Of a stretch of DNA of 56,117 nt, positions 37,113 to 45,264 are shown in pieces. This DNA comes from Bacteroidota bacterium. Lineage in GTDB: Bacteria > Bacteroidota > Bacteroidia > Chitinophagales > Chitinophagaceae. Location of the stretch: the NCBI GenBank assembly GCA_947456625.1, contig CANGQJ010000015.1, positions 1-56,117 of the forward strand, written 5' to 3'. The notes beneath the pieces are model-generated. The model ran no database searches. It had not been told where the DNA came from and was given only the letters and a program-made list of their open reading frames with translations. The translations under genes and the position numbers were made by a program. How positions within the stretch are numbered: position 1 is the first letter of the stretch; each line of letters opens with the position of its first letter.

Positions 37113-37952
37113 GTGAATAAAAAAAATTTAGTAGTAATAACCTGGGACGGTAAATCAAAACCTTTTGAATGTGTTTGTTTTGATACAATACCAAATTTTG
37201 AAATATTATTATTTAACCATACTGGTGAATCCAAGGACGCTCCTGGAGAAAACATAGTTTGTGATAGGTATCTATCTGCAAAGACCGAAAATAAAGGCCA
37301 AATTTTTTATTATATAAATGAATATTTGGAAAATAAGAACTTGTCATTTAATTATATTGGAATTATAGATGATGATATCATTTTTAAAATCTCCGATTTT
37401 AATTATATGCTACATGTTGCATTATTACATGAATTAGATATTTTCCAGCCTTCAATAACAAAAGACAGTTATTTTAGTCATCGTAAGTTTGTAAATAAAT
37501 CGGGAGTTATGATATCCTTTATTGACTGGATTGAAATAATGGCTCCGTTTTATAAACAAGAATTATTTGTTGCATGTAAAGACTATTTTTTAATGACCAT
37601 TTCAGGGCAAGGAATAGATTGTTTTTTAATGCCTGTGATTCAAAAAATTCAAGATAAATGTAAAACAGCTATTATACACTCAATTACCATAAAACATTAT
37701 AGACCTATAAGAAGTCATCAGAGAATTTATGGAAATGGTTTAAATAATGAACAAGAAATTGAATTAATAAGAAAAGAGGCAATTAAACTTACAAATAACA
37801 CATTAGTTGCAAATAAATTTGACAATAAGTTTAGACGACAAATTTTAAAACAAGGAAACTCATTTCTAATAAGTCTTGAGAGGAATTATATGAAAATTAA
37901 TTACATGATTCAAAATATCAAAATATTAATTAAAGAACAGGCGCATTATTAA
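37113..37952 (+). CDS. DUF707-like protein, possible glycosyltransferase
   Basis: 279 residues, probably starting at GTG. An acidic cluster NYIGIIDDDIIF (residues about 82-93) could be a metal-binding DxD, and LHELDIFQPSITKDSYFSH, then FVACKDYF and GQGIDCFLMPVI, resembles the DUF707 family, which is distantly related to GT-A glycosyltransferases. It is transcribed in the same direction as the preceding epimerase but is more AT-rich, so it may be a later arrival. It could transfer the last sugar, perhaps fucose, but nothing in the sequence proves that. Confidence 0.5.
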   Translation: MNKKNLVVITWDGKSKPFECVCFDTIPNFEILLFNHTGESKDAPGENIVCDRYLSAKTENKGQIFYYINEYLENKNLSFNYIGIIDDDIIFKISDFNYMLHVALLHELDIFQPSITKDSYFSHRKFVNKSGVMISFIDWIEIMAPFYKQELFVACKDYFLMTISGQGIDCFLMPVIQKIQDKCKTAIIHSITIKHYRPIRSHQRIYGNGLNNEQEIELIRKEAIKLTNNTLVANKFDNKFRRQILKQGNSFLISLERNYMKINYMIQNIKILIKEQAHY

Positions 37953-38037
37953 TTTTATTATACCAATTATTTGATAATCAATTAGTTGTGTAAATTCATA
38001 TTTTTTTAATATTACTAAAGGATCCAAACTATTTCTT

Positions 38038-38045
38038 TAACTTTG
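38038..38045 (+). promoter_or_regulatory. Candidate -7 element (TAACTTTG) for the PglF-type gene
   Basis: It fits TAnnTTTG and lies 25 bases before the ATG at 38071. No TTTG lies at the ideal -33 distance. Confidence 0.45.
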
Positions 38046-38070
38046 TTTTGGATATGTTAATGCTCTAATT

Positions 38071-40029
38071 ATGAGCCATTTATTAACCAGTTCAACTCCC
38101 CCCAAATTGAATGAATCTAAACATAGTATGTTTACAATTAAGAATTTTAGTGTAGTACCAAAATTTGTGATTCTGATATTGGATTTGGGTGCAACGGCTA
38201 CCGCACTTTTTATAGCCATTTTAATTCAAAAAAATGTTGCGCTGCAGGCCATTGATCTTGAAAATTTATTAAACTCGGTCCTGTTTATTCTCTTAATAAA
38301 TGCGCTGGTTTTTATTACTACCAAATCCTATACCGGTATTGTAAGGTACACTGGGGTGCAGGATGCCGTGCGCATAGGATTTGCAGTTGCGCTTTCCTCC
38401 TTTATAATACTAGTTATAAATACCTTAGCACTAGGCTACAGTAAAATACTTTCCTTAACCAACTTGGTAATTGGTTTATATACTTTATTAAGTTTCTTTT
38501 TCTTAATTTCCTATAGAGTACTTGTTAAGTATTTATTTGCTTATGCCAAGAACTACAAAATGAAGAAAAAAAATGTAGTTATTTTTGGCGCAGCCGATAC
38601 GGGTGTAGCAACACAACGTGTGCTTGAAAACGACGCTCAGTCTAATATACAAGTAATTGCTTTTGTAGACGATGACCGAAAAAAAGGAAGCAAAAACTTA
38701 AACGGCGCACCCATTATTTCCTTTGCTGCTTTAAAGGAGCTTGTTGTAATGCAACCCATTGATGAGTTAATTATTGCCAGCTATACCATGCCCACTAAAC
38801 GTAAAAACGAGATAGTAGATTTTTGTTTGGATCATGATATTAAAGTATTAAGTGTACCGCCTTATTCAAAATGGACCGAGGGTAAATTTACAAGCCGTCA
38901 GTTACAATCCATAAAAATTGAGGATTTATTAGAGCGTGACCCTATTAATATTAACAACAACCAAATACGTGCGCAAATTAAGGGCAAGCGTATTTTAGTT
39001 ACTGGAGCAGCAGGATCTATTGGTTCGGAAATTGTGCGTCAGTTAATTCCCTATGCCCCTGAGTTTATAGTTTTATGTGACCAGGCAGAAACACCTTTGC
39101 ACCATTTGGAACTGGAGATGCAGGAAAGCGGAACACGTGTTAACTGCATTAGTTACCTAGCCGATATTACCAATGCCACTAGGATGAATAATATGTTTGA
39201 GGAATTTAAACCTCAGTACGTATACCATGCGGCGGCATATAAGCATGTTCCTATGATGGAATTATGCCCAACCGAGGCCGTGCGCAACAATGTAATAGGC
39301 GTTAAAGTGGTTGCAGACCTTGCTATTAAACATGGCGCCGAGCGTTTTGTTATGATATCCACGGATAAAGCCGTTAACCCAACAAACGTAATGGGTGCAA
39401 GCAAGCGTATGGCCGAAATGTATGTACAAGCGCTTTCCAAGGATGCTAGCCTTGGCACTAAATTTATTACTACTCGTTTTGGTAATGTATTAGGCTCCAA
39501 TGGATCGGTAATTAACCGCTTTAAAGAGCAAATAGAAAAAGGCGGTCCAGTTACCGTAACACATCCCAATATTACACGTTACTTTATGACCATACCCGAA
39601 GCCTGCCAGTTGGTACTAGAAGCTGGAAGTATGGGTAATGGTGGGGAGATATTTGTATTTGATATGGGACAACCAGTAGCTATCTCGGACCTTGCTAAAA
39701 AAATGATACGCTTGTACGGATTAATTCCAAACATTGATGTGAACATTACCTATAGCGGTTTACGCCCAGGTGAAAAATTATACGAGGAGTTATTAAACGA
39801 CGAAGAAAACACTACGCAAACCTACCACGATAAAATTTTAATTGCTAAAGTGCGCGATGTTTCCCTAGAGATAGTTAAACAGTGCACCATTGAGCTAGAA
39901 CATATTTTAGTATCCACCAACGATGAAATGAAACTAGTTAGCAAAATGAAAGAGCTAGTTCCCGAATACATTAGCAACAACAGTGTGTATGAAAAACTAG
40001 ACACTACTGTAATTTCCATTGCTCAGTAA
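38071..40029 (+). CDS. UDP-GlcNAc 4,6-dehydratase, membrane-bound (PglF/WbpM/CapD type)
   Basis: 652 residues: four membrane helices (about 25-145), a CoA-binding-like Rossmann domain (165-265, VVIFGAADTGVAT), then the catalytic SDR domain with VTGAAGSIGSEIV (TGAAGSIG at 311-318), YHAAAYKHVPMME, ISTDKAVNPTNVMGASKR with the catalytic Thr/Asp/Lys set, and GLRPGEKLYEELL. It converts UDP-GlcNAc to the 4-keto-6-deoxy intermediate used by the PglE-like aminotransferase at 30505. It appears to be a fixed gene with its own promoter just outside the variable core. Confidence 0.92.
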   Translation: MSHLLTSSTPPKLNESKHSMFTIKNFSVVPKFVILILDLGATATALFIAILIQKNVALQAIDLENLLNSVLFILLINALVFITTKSYTGIVRYTGVQDAVRIGFAVALSSFIILVINTLALGYSKILSLTNLVIGLYTLLSFFFLISYRVLVKYLFAYAKNYKMKKKNVVIFGAADTGVATQRVLENDAQSNIQVIAFVDDDRKKGSKNLNGAPIISFAALKELVVMQPIDELIIASYTMPTKRKNEIVDFCLDHDIKVLSVPPYSKWTEGKFTSRQLQSIKIEDLLERDPININNNQIRAQIKGKRILVTGAAGSIGSEIVRQLIPYAPEFIVLCDQAETPLHHLELEMQESGTRVNCISYLADITNATRMNNMFEEFKPQYVYHAAAYKHVPMMELCPTEAVRNNVIGVKVVADLAIKHGAERFVMISTDKAVNPTNVMGASKRMAEMYVQALSKDASLGTKFITTRFGNVLGSNGSVINRFKEQIEKGGPVTVTHPNITRYFMTIPEACQLVLEAGSMGNGGEIFVFDMGQPVAISDLAKKMIRLYGLIPNIDVNITYSGLRPGEKLYEELLNDEENTTQTYHDKILIAKVRDVSLEIVKQCTIELEHILVSTNDEMKLVSKMKELVPEYISNNSVYEKLDTTVISIAQ

Positions 40030-40055
40030 AACATCCTTTATATAAATTACAATTA

Positions 40056-40925
40056 ATGAAATTTTTTATATCACTATTTTTAACTTTACTTATATCTAAT
40101 TTATCAAATTCACAAGATAGCTTAAAGCCTTTATTACCAAATGATACTTTAAAAATTGGCCGATTACAAATTGTTAAAATAAGTGGTGTAGAACAAAAGG
40201 ATTGGACAACTGTAATTAATAATTTAGACTTTAGTGCTTTAAAAGTTAATTATTTAAAGAAAAACCAAGAACAAAAAAACTTAGAGACAAGTTGGTTAGC
40301 TTTTGATTTTGGACTTGCTGGATACATGGATTATACAAAGTATACTTCCATAAATGCTTTTATAAAACCTGCAATTGGGCAACCACTTACATACAGAAAA
40401 GTGCAACCTAAAAATAGTTCTACCAACGTAAATATTTGGGTGGTTCAACAAAAAGCTAATATATACAAGCATATTTGGTTTTTAAAATATGGCTTTGGTT
40501 TTGAGATGTTCAACTATTATTATGCTAATCCCATTGATTTTAGAAACAATGACAAAGCCTATATTAGCTTGAGCACAAATACCTATTCAAAAGATAAACT
40601 TTATTTAAACTATATTACAATACCTGTTCTATTATCAAGAAATGTAACAATTAAAAACTTTCAGACAATTTCATTGTCGGGAGGACTGTCTTTAGGTTAT
40701 TTGTATAATGCAAGAAATAAACAAATAAGTGAGGCACTTGGTAAACAAAAATATGAAGGCGACTTTAACTTTGGAGATTATAAATTAGCAAGTATATTTC
40801 AATTGGGTATAGGTAGCTTAAAGTTTTATGCTAGCGCATCACTAAATAATACATTGGATAATTCAGCTACTGCACCACAATCCTTTTACCCGTATACTTT
40901 TGGTATGCGCTTTTCTAAATTCTAG
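40056..40925 (+). CDS. Secreted protein with barrel-like C-terminal domain (PorT/outer-membrane type)
   Basis: 289 residues. There is a signal peptide (about 1-19, ending SNSQ), a 60-residue linker, then repeated amphipathic strands with aromatic ends (LAFDFGLAGYMDY, FLKYGFGFEMFNYY, YLNYITIPVLLSRN, TISLSGGLSLGYLYN, and the last strand FGMRFSKF). The pattern fits a small outer-membrane barrel of the type common in Bacteroidota. Its stop overlaps the convergent gene by 4 bases. It follows the PglF-type gene by 26 bases and may share its transcript, but a link to polysaccharide export is not shown. Confidence 0.6.
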   Translation: MKFFISLFLTLLISNLSNSQDSLKPLLPNDTLKIGRLQIVKISGVEQKDWTTVINNLDFSALKVNYLKKNQEQKNLETSWLAFDFGLAGYMDYTKYTSINAFIKPAIGQPLTYRKVQPKNSSTNVNIWVVQQKANIYKHIWFLKYGFGFEMFNYYYANPIDFRNNDKAYISLSTNTYSKDKLYLNYITIPVLLSRNVTIKNFQTISLSGGLSLGYLYNARNKQISEALGKQKYEGDFNFGDYKLASIFQLGIGSLKFYASASLNNTLDNSATAPQSFYPYTFGMRFSKF

Positions 40926-41716
40926 TACTTTTTCTTATCTCTTATTTCCTTAGTGTATTTTTTTAAGGAGCTAAGCTCGTTAGGGTCTAGGTTAGCCCAT
41001 GCGATATCAAGTATTTCCTTATAATAATCCTGCATAGCTGGAATAAATGGGTTTGCAAAATTTGGTTCTGATTCAAACGCTGCCGAATAATCCCTTAAAT
41101 TTTTATAATCACGCGTACTTACAATATTAATTTTTCTTTGCTTTAGGGCTACGTTTTTAACCCAAATTTTTTCTTTAGTTAGCGGCTCGCTTAATGATAG
41201 TGTTACTTTTCCTGATAAAATAAAAAATCCGTTCATTTTGTAGTCAGTCCTGTATATAGCAGTTTGTTTTTTCCCAGAAACTAAAATTTCATTACCACTC
41301 CAGTTTATGTTTTGATCGTTTAAATCAAAATCTATTTGTACGTTTAACAGCAAGTCGCTCTCTACTTTATCCGTATACAAAGCACCCTCGTAGTTTTCAA
41401 ATGGTCCACGCACCACGTAACCTTTTGATGTAAGTGATTCATTTATATCCCCAACCATGAATTTTGAAAAATCATTAAAAATGCGGTAGTCGGCATATTT
41501 AAACTTTTCGTTATAGCGCGGCTCAATTAATAATATTTTTAAATCATTGGAACCAAACTTGGCATGAGCCGGAGGCGCATAAACATAACTTGGAACTTTA
41601 AATGTTGGTGCAGTTGGAGTAACTGTTGTAATTTTTTGTTTTGCCGAAGCAGATACCAAAGCAGCATATGCAACAATCACTATTAAAGACAAACTTAGTT
41701 TTAACCAATTTTTCAT
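40922..41716 (-). CDS. Exported protein of unknown function
   Basis: 264 residues with an N-terminal signal segment (SLSLIVIVAYAALVSASA) and no lipobox. The mature part has mixed alpha/beta content with ILLIEPRYNEKFKYADYRIF, a SKGYVVRGPFENYEGALY segment and a charged C-terminus (KKYTKEIRDKKKY). I do not recognise the family with confidence. It starts 4 bases inside the end of the VanZ-like gene on the same strand, so the two are coupled, and it converges with the barrel gene. Confidence 0.5.
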   Translation of the reverse strand: MKNWLKLSLSLIVIVAYAALVSASAKQKITTVTPTAPTFKVPSYVYAPPAHAKFGSNDLKILLIEPRYNEKFKYADYRIFNDFSKFMVGDINESLTSKGYVVRGPFENYEGALYTDKVESDLLLNVQIDFDLNDQNINWSGNEILVSGKKQTAIYRTDYKMNGFFILSGKVTLSLSEPLTKEKIWVKNVALKQRKINIVSTRDYKNLRDYSAAFESEPNFANPFIPAMQDYYKEILDIAWANLDPNELSSLKKYTKEIRDKKKY

Positions 41717-42129
41717 AAACTCTTTTTTGAACGCTCTGTAAATAATAGGGTAAATATACTAAATCCTATAAAATAAACTAATATGTCAATGATATCGCCG
41801 GTTCCAGGCAATATCCCAAGCATTTGTAATAGCTCAGTTCCAATAATTACTATAAAGGTGAATAGCTTTATTAATTTAGGCACTAGGTTCCAGCTTCCCC
41901 ATACTGCAGTGAGCATAAATAAAAAGGAAATTTCCCATAAAAGGTCTGGTAGCCAGTTGGCGGCGGCGCTAGCCGCCTTGTTGCCTGCTGTGTCGGCGGC
42001 GGGAGCCGCCTTATGTATTCCTAAGTAGGATTCGTAAACCAGTGTATCCTTTTTAAAATAATAATACACTAGTACGCCAACTACTAATAATAGTATGGCC
42101 AGTAAAAAGTAATAAATGCGTTTATTCAT
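41713..42129 (-). CDS. VanZ-like membrane protein with an in-frame GC-rich insert
   Basis: 138 residues with four hydrophobic segments. The end of the protein (LGILPGTGDIIDILVYFIG) has the GTGDxxDxxxN/Y signature of the VanZ/YbjM-like family. Between the first two segments, residues about 40-58 (HKAAPAADTAGNKAASAAAN) are encoded by an unusually GC-rich stretch made of two hairpins (41959-42010), which looks like an inserted repeat element that kept the frame. The role of VanZ-like proteins is largely unknown apart from glycopeptide tolerance in some relatives. The downstream gene overlaps by 4 bases. Confidence 0.7.
   Translation of the reverse strand: MNKRIYYFLLAILLLVVGVLVYYYFKKDTLVYESYLGIHKAAPAADTAGNKAASAAANWLPDLLWEISFLFMLTAVWGSWNLVPKLIKLFTFIVIIGTELLQMLGILPGTGDIIDILVYFIGFSIFTLLFTERSKKSL
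41959..42010. repeat. GC-rich double-hairpin element (REP-like) inside the VanZ-like gene
   Basis: Two palindromes share the same arms: GGCGGC-GCTA-GCCGCC (41962-41977) and GGCGGC-GGGA-GCCGCC (41995-42010), separated by 17 bases. They stand out sharply in this AT-rich region and translate to an Ala-rich loop. The twin-hairpin structure recalls mobile REP elements, but only one copy is visible in the window. Confidence 0.6.
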
Positions 42130-42175
42130 AAATTGTTTTATGAAAATAAATATTTCATTTAATTGAATTATGGCT

Positions 42176-43525
42176 TTACTTAAATGATGCGTTAATTAAA
42201 TTTCCAACATCCTGTACAGATTTTAGTTTATTAATCTCATACGTATTAAATCCGTAGAACGCCCCAAAAGTGTAATTAGCTTTTATCCCACCTCCAATAT
42301 TACCATAACCATGATCACCTGTTAAAATTATTTTAAATCTATTTTCCTTAGATAATTTTTTTAAAAAAATTAATAATTTATCATTTGTAAATTTCCAATA
42401 AGCTAAATATCTTTTTGGATTATTTTTTTCTAGAGTCTTAAATTCGTTGAAATATTCATAAGGATCATGAGGCATAAGTAAATGAATATAATAAAACGAC
42501 TTATTACTATTATTTTTTACTAGAATATTTGGTACTGAGTCAAGAATGAATTGATTATGTAAATTTTGTTTAATTATTAAATTTTTGTCATTGTTTATAT
42601 ATTTAATATTTATCATTGATTTATCAAAAAATTGACCAGTAATTGAAGTAGGGTAGTAGTAGTATAATTTAGTAAACCTATTTTTATTTCCAAAATCCAA
42701 AATACCGTAATTATACACACTTATTTTTTTTGTTAACAAACTGTCATATAATGAAGATTTTATAATTTTTTGCGCCCAAAAAGCGGAAGATAAGTTTTTC
42801 TTATTTTGAACTTTCAAATTAAAATTAAATAATGAACTCAAGCTGTGAATAGTGGTTGTTTCTTCAGAATAAAAATTATTTATTGTAAACCAATTATATT
42901 GTTTCAAGCTATCCGATAACGAATAAATATTTCTGTTTTTGACATAATTATAAACTTCATCAGGACTAACATATCCATCTATAATTATTAAAAGTGTAGG
43001 TTTGTATGTAGTACTTGATGAGTCCGAATTAAAAAATATATGATTATTATTTATATTAATAAAATTCTTATTTTGGTTTATTTTGTAAACAATCATAACA
43101 AATGAAAAAATTATAAAAAAAGTTTTAATAATTCTATTCAATTCCATTTTATTTTTAAAAATTTCAAAATAAAATTTCACAATTATGCAAAATGATACAA
43201 CAATTATAAACCAATGATTTAATAAATACGATGGCTTAAATAATTCAATTATTTTATTTATTTTTTCGACAATGATCTCTCCATAAAAAATACAGATAAT
43301 AAGGCCATGTAGCAATGAATTAATTATAACTTTTTTATTTATTGGCGTAAGTAGCTTTAAAAAAATAGCATGTAAAAATATTATAAAACTTGCTATTGCA
43401 ATAGTATTAAAAATATTACTTAATGGAGATATAAATTGATCAATGCAAATAATACCCAAATAAGGCAATATTAAATTAATTAATGAAAATTTATTTGGAT
43501 CGGTAAATCTGTTTAAAATTCTCAC
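42176..43525 (-). CDS. Membrane-anchored sulfatase-like hydrolase (alkaline phosphatase superfamily)
   Basis: 449 residues. About five membrane segments (15-160) precede a periplasmic domain that begins KPTLLIIIDGYVSPDEVYNY, in which Asp/Gly of IIDGY is the first metal site. The strand HLLMPHDPYEYF and the late KIILTGDHGYGNIGGG are further metal-binding motifs of the superfamily; SEETTTIHSL may hold the nucleophile Thr. Such proteins transfer or hydrolyse phosphate or sulfate groups, for example phosphoethanolamine or phosphoglycerol on glycans. It is the third gene of a minus-strand unit with the kinase-like/methyltransferase protein and a 50-residue membrane protein. Confidence 0.75.
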   Translation of the reverse strand: MRILNRFTDPNKFSLINLILPYLGIICIDQFISPLSNIFNTIAIASFIIFLHAIFLKLLTPINKKVIINSLLHGLIICIFYGEIIVEKINKIIELFKPSYLLNHWFIIVVSFCIIVKFYFEIFKNKMELNRIIKTFFIIFSFVMIVYKINQNKNFININNNHIFFNSDSSSTTYKPTLLIIIDGYVSPDEVYNYVKNRNIYSLSDSLKQYNWFTINNFYSEETTTIHSLSSLFNFNLKVQNKKNLSSAFWAQKIIKSSLYDSLLTKKISVYNYGILDFGNKNRFTKLYYYYPTSITGQFFDKSMINIKYINNDKNLIIKQNLHNQFILDSVPNILVKNNSNKSFYYIHLLMPHDPYEYFNEFKTLEKNNPKRYLAYWKFTNDKLLIFLKKLSKENRFKIILTGDHGYGNIGGGIKANYTFGAFYGFNTYEINKLKSVQDVGNLINASFK

Positions 43526-43529
43526 AAAT

Positions 43530-44903
43530 TTATTTTTTCTCTAAAAATAATAATATACGATCACTTTCTTTTAAAGCACATATTTCAATTACATTAAAAT
43601 ATAATTTTAGCGCATTGACATAATTATCAAATGTGTAATCTATTATATTTTTACAACTTTCGTTGTATAGTTTAACAAAATTATTATCAGTAATTGGAAT
43701 GTATTCTGTAATGAGATATCTTGTTGTCAATATAGAATACATTTCAGAAATTTGAGAAAAACTTAATTTTTTTGATAAATAAAAATGATGTTCAATTGCC
43801 AATGCAATTAACATTTCAGACTTAGATCTACTTATAAATGATTTGATTTCTTTTAAATTTACACCCATATTTGGCGTAGTTTCAGTCAAATCCTGAACAA
43901 GCGTAAATAAATTAGTTGATTTATCTATTTTTATTTGAGATTCTATTAAATCAACACAATAATCATTTGACTCTACAGCAATTACTTTATTTACATATTT
44001 AGAAGCAATATGACTAAACTTTCCAGTATTTGCTCCGATATCTATTACAGATTTAGGAAGACATTTTGCTATCCACTTTTCAACTATTTTTTCTTTGTTT
44101 ATTATATATGCTTCAGAATAAATATCACTCGAATAGTAATTATTCCAATTATATTCTAATTGTTTTGGTTGCTTCCATTTTAAAAGCATTTTTAAAATCA
44201 TCCCAAATATTAGTTCTATTTTTTCTTTATCAAAACCATTTCTATTTTCGAGTGAAATATTATTATTTCTAATGAATTTTGAGTGAAAATGTATATTAAT
44301 TAAAATATTTAAATTAAACCAAGATTTAAATGGTAATTGTTTACTTATAAAATCAAGTGAAAATCCGTTAATACTAGTTCTAGTTAGTTTTGACCATTTT
44401 TGTCCATTATAATGCATTAAAACAAACGGGCTAAAAAATTGACAACAAAACTGATAGTATGCTTTAAATTTATCTCCTTTTTCAAAAAATGAAAATGATG
44501 ATGTATCTATCATAATAGAATTCCCTCCATATAATACAAAATTGTAAGGCGTAGCATCTTTAAGTATCATGCCAAACTTTAATGCAATTTTATTTATTTC
44601 TATATATGCTATTAAACTTTTTTTCCATTGAGAATATGACCATTCAAATGGATAACTTTGAAATGGTATTTGAAACGGCCTTAAAAACTTATATACTCCT
44701 TCGCTAATTTCATGATCTGTAATTTGTATTTCTTCATGTGATACTATTAACTCTTTCTTTACTAATTCATCATAGAGACCTGAATTAATAAAGTGGTCAT
44801 ATTCTAATTTGTATTTTTTTAATATATATCTGTAATATATCCCATCTTTTAAAATTACTCTTGCATCAAAATCCTTATAAGATATATAATTTGGACTAAT
44901 CAT
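43530..44903 (-). CDS. Kinase-like domain fused to a SAM-dependent methyltransferase (NoeA-like)
   Basis: 457 residues. The N-terminal half (about 1-245) has a kinase/APH-like pair: LKDATPYNFVLYG with D116 and N121, as in a catalytic loop, and MIDTSSF with D133, as in a DFG-type metal site. The C-terminal half holds a class I methyltransferase with SVIDIGANTGKFS (motif I, 286-296) and KVIAVESNDYCVD. The segment SEMLIALAIEHHFYL recalls NoeA-like nodulation proteins. I infer that it modifies a glycan or lipid carrier, but neither activity is proven. It starts 4 bases after the 50-residue protein and ends 4 bases before the sulfatase-like gene. Confidence 0.65.
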   Translation of the reverse strand: MISPNYISYKDFDARVILKDGIYYRYILKKYKLEYDHFINSGLYDELVKKELIVSHEEIQITDHEISEGVYKFLRPFQIPFQSYPFEWSYSQWKKSLIAYIEINKIALKFGMILKDATPYNFVLYGGNSIMIDTSSFSFFEKGDKFKAYYQFCCQFFSPFVLMHYNGQKWSKLTRTSINGFSLDFISKQLPFKSWFNLNILINIHFHSKFIRNNNISLENRNGFDKEKIELIFGMILKMLLKWKQPKQLEYNWNNYYSSDIYSEAYIINKEKIVEKWIAKCLPKSVIDIGANTGKFSHIASKYVNKVIAVESNDYCVDLIESQIKIDKSTNLFTLVQDLTETTPNMGVNLKEIKSFISRSKSEMLIALAIEHHFYLSKKLSFSQISEMYSILTTRYLITEYIPITDNNFVKLYNESCKNIIDYTFDNYVNALKLYFNVIEICALKESDRILLFLEKK

Positions 44904-44907
44904 ACTT

Positions 44908-45060
44908 TTATTTACTAGCTTCTTTTTTAAATATAATTTTTATTTTATCTTTTATATAAGTAACTACCTTTTTATAAAATACTATAATAGTTAAAAAACT
45001 TGAAATTATTGCCTGAAATAATAAACTTCCAGAACCTGGATCAATATATAATATTATCAT
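44908..45060 (-). CDS. Small membrane protein with YIDPGSGS motif (50 residues)
   Basis: This short gene starts with ATG at 45060 and ends TAA at 44908. Its protein reads MIILYIDPGSGSLLFQAIIS in the first 20 residues, then a membrane segment (about 12-29) and a strongly basic tail (KDKIKIIFKKEASK). The (Y/F)-(I/L)-D-P-G-(S/T)-G-S opening is a pattern I recall from small proteins beside glycan-modification genes. It is 4 bases upstream of the methyltransferase start, in an operon with a promoter next to the G16 tract. Its function is unknown; an accessory or anchoring role for the soluble fusion protein is my guess. Confidence 0.7.
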   Translation of the reverse strand: MIILYIDPGSGSLLFQAIISSFLTIIVFYKKVVTYIKDKIKIIFKKEASK

Positions 45061-45132
45061 AATACTGTTTTACAGAATTAAAAGTTATTAAATTTAAATA
45101 GTGGGGGACGAAAAAAAAGCAATTTTACTATT

Positions 45133-45140
45133 CAAATATA
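45133..45140 (-). promoter_or_regulatory. Candidate -7 element (TATATTTG, minus strand) for the small protein-methyltransferase-sulfatase unit
   Basis: On the minus strand TATATTTG fits TAnnTTTG and lies about 72 bases before the 45060 start codon. The expected -33 box reads AAGT, a poor match, and the C16 tract (G16 on the plus strand) ends a few bases upstream of it. Changes in tract length could therefore alter the promoter. Confidence 0.5.
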
Positions 45141-45166
45141 ACTTAAATAAATTTATATCACTTGCC

Positions 45167-45182
45167 GGGGGGGGGGGGGGGG
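45167..45182. repeat. Homopolymer tract of 16 G (C16 on the minus strand)
   Basis: Sixteen consecutive G residues in an AT-rich intergenic region of 204 bases. It sits between the end of the minus-strand gene at 45265 and the start of the unit at 45060, about 26 bases upstream of a TAnnTTTG match on the minus strand. Such tracts are prone to slippage and are used for phase variation in other genera. It could also be an assembly artefact. Confidence 0.8.
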
Positions 45183-45264
45183 TGAATTTTAAAAATTATT
45201 TCAATTCTTATATTTAGACAATAGAAATTCGTAATGGTTTAATATTTAAATAAACCCACCATTA

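Noticed and set aside
45167..45182. G16 tract dismissed as pure sequencing error
   Set aside because: An assembly artefact is possible, but its position next to a promoter-like site justifies keeping it as a finding; reads are needed to decide.
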